64,000 nucleotides of DNA from Harryflintia acetispora (GTDB taxonomy: Bacteria > Bacillota > Clostridia > Oscillospirales > Ruminococcaceae): positions 1 to 64,000 of the forward strand of contig SLUK01000004.1 of the NCBI GenBank assembly GCA_004340125.1. Reading direction: 5' to 3'. Within the stretch, counting starts at the first letter, position 1. Each line of letters begins with the position of its first letter. Below, piece after piece: positions 61,201 to 64,000 of this stretch. Under the pieces are notes generated by a model, which saw nothing but the letters and a program-made list of their open reading frames with translations, was not told where the DNA came from and did not search any database. Position numbers and translations under genes: made by a program.

Positions 61201-64000
61201 CGGCCTTCGGGTAGGCCTTGACGGTATAGTTGGCCGTCACGCCGGCAGCCGGAATATCCTTCGCCGCCAATTCGATCGGGGACGAAGCGTACGACGCCTC
61301 GAGCGCCGCCACGATGCTGCGTCCGTCTTTAAAGATTTCAAAGCTCCCGGTGTGCTCGTCGAGCCCGGAAACGGTGATCTGCACCTCGGAGTTCGGGTCG
61401 TCCGGCGTCACCGCCGCAATCGAGATGGTGGGCTGCGCCACCTTCTGCTTGGTGATCTCCAGGTTTTTCACCGAGGTTTTCGAACCGGCGTTGAGCATGG
61501 TGTTGGCCGGGTTGGCCGTGATCTCCACCGTGTATTTGACGTTGTCCTCAAGCGCCGGCAGCTCCACAAACGGGTTGGCGCCGGACGGCTTGTAGCCTGT
61601 CAGCTCGATCGGTGTCTTCCCGGTGGCGGTAATCTTAATGTCATAGGAAGCGATGTTCTTTTCGAGCTTGCTGCTGTAAAGGGTATTCTGCTCAACCGGC
61701 TGGAAAGTCAGCCCGCGCTTGGCGCTGCGGCTTTCGAGCTTGACGGTGCTGGTATCGACCTTCGGAAGCGCACCTGCCCAGACCTGGTGAGTTCCGATCT
61801 CAACAGATCCATTTTCATAGGCAAAGATGCCGTTCGCCAGATCGTCCAGGCTCTTGACCATCAGCTTGTAGTCAATCAGCTCGCTGCCGGCATTCTTAAA
61901 GTCCGTATCTTCAAACGGCTGCTTATAGTCGTTGACCTTGCCCTTGAAGCTCTGGTTGATCCCCTTTTCGACCAGGCCGGCCTGATAGGGCGGATGGTAA
62001 TCGGGCTTTCCGGTGACGGAGATGGCGCTGTCCGCCGTCCAGGTACCGGTGACCACGTTTTCGGTGGTCTTATCGCCCACAAAGTTGAGCGTAAGGTCGG
62101 TGGGCTGCGCCACGAACTGGATGGTCTTGTTACTGCCCGTGTTCCAATCCGAGGTCAGGGTCGACTTGTTCTCAGCATCGCCGCTCGCGCGCGCCTTGAG
62201 GAAGTAGTCGCCCGTTTCGCCGAAGCCGCGCAGGGTCGCGGTGACGTCCTTGCGCAGGTCGCTGCCGCTCGACACCGCGCCGGCACCGTCAAGGACGGTA
62301 TCGAGCGATACGTCGCCCGTCGGGGTCCACTTCCAGAAGGCCAGCTCGTAGCCCTTTTCATTCGAGCCGCTGGGCAGCGCGGCCCATTTTGCGTCGATCT
62401 TCGGGTCGGCGTCGCTTTCGGCGGGCAGCTCGATCGAAACGCTGGCGGGAGCCGCCAGACGGGTCACCGTGCCGGTGCTCGCGTCGGAATCGAGCAGCAG
62501 CTCGCTTTCGGAGGTCTGGACCTTGGGCGCGAGGGTCTTCACCGTGATGGTGTAGCCGCCCGCCGCCTTGGTGTCGCCCATCGAAACCTCGTTTACATCG
62601 GCCGCCAGCTCCTGCTCGGAGCCGCTGCCGATCTGATAGCTGTAGCCCGCGTTGAGCAGGACGTTCTGCCAGGTCGCCTTGACCACCGACTGATCGTCCG
62701 CGTCCGCGTCCGAGCCGGCCGCCGTAAAGGTGATGGTCGGAGCCGGCAGCTTCTTCACTGTCAGATGGCTCGCCTGCGTCGGGCTAAAGCTGTTGTCCGC
62801 GCTCAGGCAATGGTTGTTGGACTGGGTGGTGACCGTGATGGTGTACTCCTGCTGCGCGCCGAGGTTCCCCTCCGCGATCAGGTCGGCGTACACATCGCCG
62901 CAGTCGAGCACCACATCGCCCTGGGCGTTTTTGAGCTCATCTGCCCGCTCCTTGGTGAGGGTGATCTTCTGCAGCTCGGTCCCGCCCTTCTTGATGAGGA
63001 CCTCATAGCCGAGGATGTTCTCCAGCAGTTCTCCGCTGGCCGCCGGCTTAAAGGATGCGCGCACCGTACCGGAGCCGTCATCACGGAGGGCCGGGCGCAG
63101 CGTCACACCGCTGACTGCCGGCAGCTTGCCGGAGTAGACCTTATCCGGATTCGCCGCAAAGACGTAATCCTTCTGTGCGAAGACGCCCTTTTCGAGGTTG
63201 TCCTTCGCCTTGACCTTAAAGGTATAGGGCACCGTGCCCGGATTCGCCTTATCCGCGAACTCGTGGCTCAGGTCGATCCCGCTCGTGCCGATGGTGGCCT
63301 GGCTCGAGAGGGCGACCTCGGTATTGGTATTTTGATAGAGCACCACGTCGAACTGCGGGGTATACCCGGGGACCGATACGCCCAGCGCGTTCCAGCGGCC
63401 GAATACCTGCTCGTCCCCCGTGCCGGTCCTGGTCGCCGCAAAGCGCACGTTTGCCATCACGGGCAAGCGGGTCGCCGCAAAGGGGCCGACTGGGCCGGTC
63501 ACGGCCGAATCGAGCACCGAACCGTCGGCGCTCTGGCCGATCCCCTGGATCCTGACGTAGTAATCCGCGCTCACGGCATGCTCGCGCAGCCAGGCGGTGA
63601 CATCCTGGAAGCAGGCGCCGCCCGCCGCGATGTCGGCCTGGGAATAGGTAAAGGTGGTCCTAAGCTCGGCCCCCTCATACAGGCCGATCTGATACTGGAA
63701 GCTGCCCTGCGGCAGGGCGGTATCCTCGCTCGTGAAGGCGGCGCCGATCCTCTCGTCGCTGCCGACCTTGCGGTAGCCGAAGGAAGCGTCCTTCGGCGCC
63801 GCGAGGCGCACGACCGTCTTCTCGGCCTCGCCGGACTCCATCAGCTCGTCGATCTTGTCGGCGGCGGGCTTCGCCACCACCTTGTAAGTATAGCTGCCCG
63901 CTGTATTGACACCAAGCTCGAGCTTGAGCGCGTCGGGCACATCGCCGGTGTAGGTGACCGGGATGGTCAGCGTGCCGGCGGTGGCGTCCACCGTGCCTCC
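46226..64000 (-). CDS. giant repetitive FN3-like surface protein (5' end outside window)
   Basis: At least 5,924 codons without a stop; the frame is still open at position 64000, so the start, signal peptide and N-terminus are missing. The protein is a chain of ~90-115-residue FN3/Ig-like beta domains, with recurring signatures such as AxW, GYTVxV, YTVxVxAxP, LxSD and VTRLAxP. Four domain types repeat in fixed order, giving superunits of about 430-475 residues; the GxLP linker recurs near 63130, 61775, 60450, 59075, 57780, 56430, 55020, 53720, 52325, 51010, 49670 and 48245. The C-terminal ~120 residues are a Ser/Asp/Glu/Pro-rich tail ending IPVALP, without LPXTG, SLH or a membrane helix. Probably an extracellular stalk or adhesin; binding partner unknown. 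Confidence 0.85.
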   Translation of the reverse strand, partial: GGTVDATAGTLTIPVTYTGDVPDALKLELGVNTAGSYTYKVVAKPAADKIDELMESGEAEKTVVRLAAPKDASFGYRKVGSDERIGAAFTSEDTALPQGSFQYQIGLYEGAELRTTFTYSQADIAAGGACFQDVTAWLREHAVSADYYVRIQGIGQSADGSVLDSAVTGPVGPFAATRLPVMANVRFAATRTGTGDEQVFGRWNALGVSVPGYTPQFDVVLYQNTNTEVALSSQATIGTSGIDLSHEFADKANPGTVPYTFKVKAKDNLEKGVFAQKDYVFAANPDKVYSGKLPAVSGVTLRPALRDDGSGTVRASFKPAASGELLENILGYEVLIKKGGTELQKITLTKERADELKNAQGDVVLDCGDVYADLIAEGNLGAQQEYTITVTTQSNNHCLSADNSFSPTQASHLTVKKLPAPTITFTAAGSDADADDQSVVKATWQNVLLNAGYSYQIGSGSEQELAADVNEVSMGDTKAAGGYTITVKTLAPKVQTSESELLLDSDASTGTVTRLAAPASVSIELPAESDADPKIDAKWAALPSGSNEKGYELAFWKWTPTGDVSLDTVLDGAGAVSSGSDLRKDVTATLRGFGETGDYFLKARASGDAENKSTLTSDWNTGSNKTIQFVAQPTDLTLNFVGDKTTENVVTGTWTADSAISVTGKPDYHPPYQAGLVEKGINQSFKGKVNDYKQPFEDTDFKNAGSELIDYKLMVKSLDDLANGIFAYENGSVEIGTHQVWAGALPKVDTSTVKLESRSAKRGLTFQPVEQNTLYSSKLEKNIASYDIKITATGKTPIELTGYKPSGANPFVELPALEDNVKYTVEITANPANTMLNAGSKTSVKNLEITKQKVAQPTISIAAVTPDDPNSEVQITVSGLDEHTGSFEIFKDGRSIVAALEASYASSPIELAAKDIPAAGVTANYTVKAYPKADALDSYIENESEQYPLSRLGQPVSPKFGYYADKATIGASWGDPNAGLTGTYKMELYRSSPDTKVKDYGPYTTGTEMFQSLYNDFKTETSFTDGRYYVKVQAIGDGTSTLTSDAVTQSGTYQVYKLTAATDVKLDYSTGVKDGDDNDEVYLTWKDNAPTGQDVDYDIQIKKNGTAISADNTDLAAALTTLDKTKKSVNLEALTKTTRDTSSNTPVSYEAAVGMKDKFTDGAALIATGAPTPSTPAAVYTGTLPQVAQNSIGMELYLNAASGKSVQAKFTPVADSNKLAGNIKEYRLVVERADGAAIADGAETQVVKTIPAGTAVGGDGYFTVELPEIYRDMTTAGHMNRDDNTYKVTVTTVTANDAMSVNSEPMGAHSDITLKAAQLATPVITFEATESDGTADANGTQSKVWAKWSSVPGNAGYTVTVNDGTPVSLPASTAEVKFDLGDTAVAGAYKVTVKAIAADSDADKLDSNEGSNTITRLASPSAPAGGSTIDRTADGIFAQWSALTEAVKEYSVQIWENKGGSEEPLRYASGDTCQTSVASGERVSITALLEGNLKHSGNYFVKLRALGDMSDAQMNAGKATLNSAWSGNRTDVSAIKLAEAPSDLEFDFVTKKAEKTVLGLWKTTDGSIAYKAGLIKAGTLQGGTVGDQAETGKRNFADGSFDKSAATPVEYKLRVEAKADYANGVIGGAYTIGESSPVYAGTLSSIGEGDIQLVKQGGVNGVKFETMTSVEPKFAQNVASYTITLVKEGSTDQITLEYPASGETLDASLTTVFVPHAGIDSQANYTVSVVANPVNAGLNTKSVPVGVKTQVGVEKLDRPVLSIYTDGEAGDHDATTYLKVSGVSVDAGSFEVYRGDSATGTALKTVPTEPGKVVYDLPITAADELEDITAAGTYTYTVKVIPSADKTDSFDPNVSLPVSTTRLSQPTGIGVGYQADKSAIGAYWTDTNTTVAAENYRVQIAKDGSYLSALTYTVAGNVEYQALTEDLRDEAQATSGKYSATVQAVGDGTKTLSSAPAVQTGEVYQVYKLGPVQNVRFDTADNQVFGRWDVQTFIMDGADYTPKYDMKLWRGINPLTSGFTVGTSSDLSEVVKETRESVPTKYSIRVKAQDDLSRGVIADKNYVPTDDSVFVYGGILPSVSADSIGMEPFMNDGGEPSMRVTFQAVASGNLSGNIKEYKVVVKAGGTQIASATKTLAAGASGEVELKEVYDHLKNNINFSQSYQITITSVSGNTSLSADSSPATKSVPMVIQKLSTPQVKITASGDGQTQVRAEWTPPTAEVADIDGYTVTLKYQDNSGGAEVSTDLSGSVLTDGDKRYVDLSALTAQPGSYTVEVTAKIQVTDGTGLLKSDSDMGSASTARLAAPGSLSFTLPAAGASGADNQIKASWSWVDGSRENSGYTVKLQEKDGASYVDVAGETISVAKAQTSADVTPTLRKSAIASGVYAVAVRAEGDSVSYGYLSSAWSESSPEVEIYKTKVESDPLPTINAPPTTENITEAKWAYTPADGGLPAPAPYKVEVLRDTEVTVTYEKATGGTWILEDQAIDQARATLSPYTARVTAQEDLSRGFIPLSTAPVSGTGKVYGGKLPQVAPSSVKLARGDANEVLLTFSPVTDNRVLANIQGYSVTIQNSSAQTLVGPLTLGASDGAGYDVTEAVMGDLKAQFAANPGQTSEQYTVLITAEPYNSLLNASSNESRISSGNTTISVAKRAKPTVTLTTDPLQGIDRTTTASWTGISGTTPADYRLSVKLGENTVAGVDYVIESDGSDPPKYTCDVTDALKNAGEYQVSVVALADPDSLTEVDSDPGTAKISRYKRPENVSFTSTKTKITLGFSNGYGDNLPGLTEQDFVVTLTEGTGESATSQTIKTGIQSLGGGAYSLDVTDKIKAGGVGSYTATVRAVNHTNNKTYLPSVESVVTTRPYVLGRFEAPTNVEVDSRKNLNTAIVAGWTGPAGYDHVDYVVTRYNYVGEGTAGTLAGTTSYNVANAQTKDVSGKGTGGTEPNRVVNPTETMTYTVEVTIEEDLAAKGNQGMLAPENPGKSVDNTEPTKQQAVSGKLKTPSGGSATPESDDLSISGFTTDDRAARYDGTIRRNEEALPDVTCTAPPMVFLGAVKTDQAYTYNVTLKSIARNTHLNTDSDVASLTYEMGKLNTPGVTVEGLASDSHATVTASWTVPATLEEGFDRYKVELYNVNADGTDGTQVANPYTGSLEAVAGGEISIKLNIAQDQAGGDYRLKVQAISNKAIVSDSDVAIVNIRRLAQPAAPEYEAVSGSSGRKISLKYTGEAGQKYQAIVTYTGAANAVVDETATGGGKIDITSDMVANAVEGVTTRYLATVRALGSPSTGSSANPENWVILNSLDSERAQQDIYKAPVIPNVKIDTSYAEGQTAVNATWTGNNKALKYEYKFVKKDISESTETGTINAKDGENRPVTSFDVSSWIKPGEVQRDNTFYIRVADDLPETEGATKAEWILGSAYQEASTLTPVRSGKFKQFAPNDIVTALDPDTGRVMVKFPTEMSTDSSKPLDPKQVESYTVKIYKRNFVEVLDSVTVRTVDPDVGVDITDIIYSHVNPTLGEGVAGPAAAPVTQFTINVIANPYNPLINAANDSTDVYYDLSADPSIKQLDVPNLSLHTEEANLYESRSTLRIANGTVVNEAIAAGKFGGYEVRLGGQKVETVKNADGSYSADITDLTKTAGDYSITVRALAQEGDLSYYSSALSSVFKVTRLAAPTPADPCFVGDDGRKTITINFSGERVQKYKVNLSFKNATIGMSEKNADTEGNVKFELSEETIRANGAGTYTASAAAVGNKSTQSGATLTSDNSATRTQAIQKLDAPSTASFDITSLASESKAKISWSDPISLAGHTGYTPKYQMRVYAPSGEKLKITDVLGASSQFDTETGGASYTFGQTSPAIDQESATRENYRAAVSYVGSFAQFLLDSDEKTTGQVDGGRLVKPVLTEANIKTDNGINLVFTPDRRAASYTVELTDSDAGKSYTTQPVEVPDNGNISIDIARILRQAAGDGMSAPYTLKVSATPKNAAVNATYEGTADVDYTQDITPFEAPTIVVNFDPDNNATIPTAKATWPEQEGRSAQLELKVYNKADYTPGSSEGSGNTLGTVTVGANAGETTAYQLTAMSDPGEYVITAQLVLVGSDASHTSSAVVEQYVTRLAAPQNLEQKWTNTDLSLEWAGVTGNGGYKIAFSKPAINPVLVNKISDVKVTRSITEQLKQMDAGVDTAVDNTVSVFARGQRPVSDSGTIMLPSASASTSFKLKKWPALTDVKIRTEAQTDAERQNGVVNATWTLPANVPAGTQYNLNVYKGTQQDRKGELVAGSSQLVSSNDEPIDSWVDPAVTNHYCVGVSRAMQLVVDGNPDEHYLASDEEVSPTVMSGPLNTFTAKDEPDMANNKAYLAITNTEDTEANPVVKSYKVDVTVNPSSPTNYTATQVTGNKNRFDITGSGTAGLKADTAFSCTVTANPVNPKLRSSVQIKAPDNRTYKYPFTYLGENKASAANLALSAAVGDTSTDDYLKVTSPVNMTMKLEGTPNDGAAAMLKEYRISYSVDGGTETTFTVSPKADLAATVENIRSRIAVETPGIYEFSVTAVPKAESIFFVEQKSDKPLAVQQLSKPASATLGFSEDSAKLSFDLDSAWTYQVDKETSGSLAAEIVEKNITSTTAYPIDVTRHISEATGFRLGVRKSGDKQSAPGTSRSIIKLTSDITYANAATSFSKEATPIDLSIDITPLNITGGRAVAHWTQSGAVAPRSYEVILYKDDVKFGDPVTVASGVTELDLTTVSGYLDNQNEHSYGFQVVAKGDFTKQTVDSDPTALAQEGTAGALTMNPVKSVLLPKPDALVTNTDESYTLSLTNTDKRVHSYEIVVKEQNNDAVKYTIKTSAHVDSVDAIDWTDWTDTAGKNITIDINKYLDLPGTKTYEFHVTPVAYNSALYGVQKAQTSVEVTRNPVAKPTDFTLQNGTITDDGSNANTLPSVTARWKPGVASGNTAAAASHVVEISYVVDGDTKTEKVSGPASAGSDGYMSVDITAQTTAARDYSVKVVALPDSSNISQFRSETLPIRAFRYKAPVAADPAFSTDADGKQYFVNFTSDVTNGNNVLVMRQGTSSPIDSARSSGMHSPARIDNLISNANQSASIAAPFDVYLRTIGDATPIEAGGEIHLTSAAATVTTEALTPVSPVQNPWFQMTNNGTNDQVKAQWTSTDSNATRFKLTLSGNSGKVLEEELENVSEFDLTDSVDNGSADAGKSNHLYTFQLETLNDFRAGKAHFVRTVTGLKDTSSKVLDGNTELTIDGVAAGTLDAGRLAAPTPPAGKTIEKDGAKLKLPITTDPRAKSYSVEMRFKALDGADYGEYAKIGENITNAQISAAGNYIEIDNVFSQKGNYQFKVTAHTYNSAVNTENVSDAHNRLYNATTLEAPKNVNLTATNNNKNGIADFTPEVKVNWDIVAANENEITGYEIVLKWTSDGTNWLDYQTIPVAGQGTKQYVLPIAEMFKNAATTPNLAYQVSMRTKADTALKDKYEDSATTAPIGLSKLSTPQINEPVYETDKVTLGWNAISNVDASNSYYTQLQHKANAESGTTADEVVARRITATSYDAASDIETYAQQHPDGSASGVYVLNLRALGTPDNTGVTTGNTLYLTSDQRSKTTKTFVQLKAADITFPVYPLDDASAAVKTSGIDGSTDPATANWTVEYTGSFAGNFMLKLYKSMDAKANFSVVTNTDGSEVIVEVTNETDKSYSIPLNDPQRQSEGVDDARTSGLDRVGKPNASGTHDPFYYKFSVQVKGDYTKDPAVIGTGEFDSGSPEAQTGMLDDFSIGDISTGTDSASAASYSLLDSPSYSSRSLYVFTPPEEEIPQEDVSSSSTDESSSSGDESSSSQDESSSSSGSSSDSSTSSDGSSSDSSSSSSGSESSSSGGGESSSSSSKPDVIVPDDIWDFGSSSKDEEEDSSSEPEPPPEEPQDPEDIPVALP

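Overview
The window looks like a chromosomal segment from a GC-rich, anaerobic, Gram-positive gut Clostridium of the Oscillospiraceae/Ruminococcaceae type. This is inferred from gene content, not from a database search. Supporting signs are a T-box in front of thrS, a CIRCE operator in front of groES-groEL, a GatCAB operon, RNase Y, an IspH-ribosomal protein S1 fusion, clostridial families such as DUF6530, GC-rich hairpin terminators and frequent TTG starts behind strong Shine-Dalgarno sequences. No rRNA, tRNA, CRISPR array, prophage, transposase or recombinase gene was seen.

Layout. 1-162: most of a promoter-containing module bounded by 27-bp repeats. 0.2-7.3 kb: thrS with T-box, rny, a small DUF6530/GIY-YIG operon with an operator-like palindrome, a CorC/HlyC membrane protein and an XRE regulator. 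7.4-11.9 kb: groES-groEL with CIRCE, then an overlapping AraC-EamA-DUF2000 operon. 12-23.8 kb: a long leftward run, ligA-gatC-gatA-gatB-lipoprotein-aminotransferase-trpS-MBOAT-DHHW-manA, joining DNA ligation, Gln-tRNA amidation, Trp-tRNA charging and probable surface-polymer O-acylation. 23.9-30.6 kb: a mirror-symmetric island in which two secreted GLUG-repeat proteins flank a GntR-regulated ABC transporter. Each GLUG gene is preceded by a 187-bp module with imperfect 27-bp inverted repeats and an inward-enclosed promoter that points away from it. 30.8-36.3 kb: rpiR-type regulator, BaiN-type flavoprotein, cmk, plsC, ispH-rpsA. 36.3-43 kb: a small membrane protein, secDF, an HD hydrolase and ilvD. 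42.1-46 kb: galT-galK, divergent AraC regulator and a small export protein. 46.2-64 kb: one enormous leftward gene (more than 5,924 codons, 5' end outside the window) made of about twelve ~450-residue superunits of fibronectin-III-like domains with a Ser/Asp/Glu-rich tail.

The most notable system is the set of three equal-length promoter modules (1-162, 23884-24070, 30398-30584). Each has a strong promoter with the same core (AAAACAGG-R-TATAATTA) placed 39-40 bp from one repeat. The two complete modules have exactly 133 bp between 27-bp inverted repeats. The outer repeat in each is a good intrinsic terminator and the gene-proximal repeat is a weakened one. The simplest reading is a family of invertible (phase-variable) promoters controlling surface proteins, all captured in the OFF orientation, flipped by a recombinase encoded elsewhere. 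The third module's left repeat is cut by the window edge, which predicts another leftward surface-protein gene just outside. Inversion itself is inference and has not been observed here.
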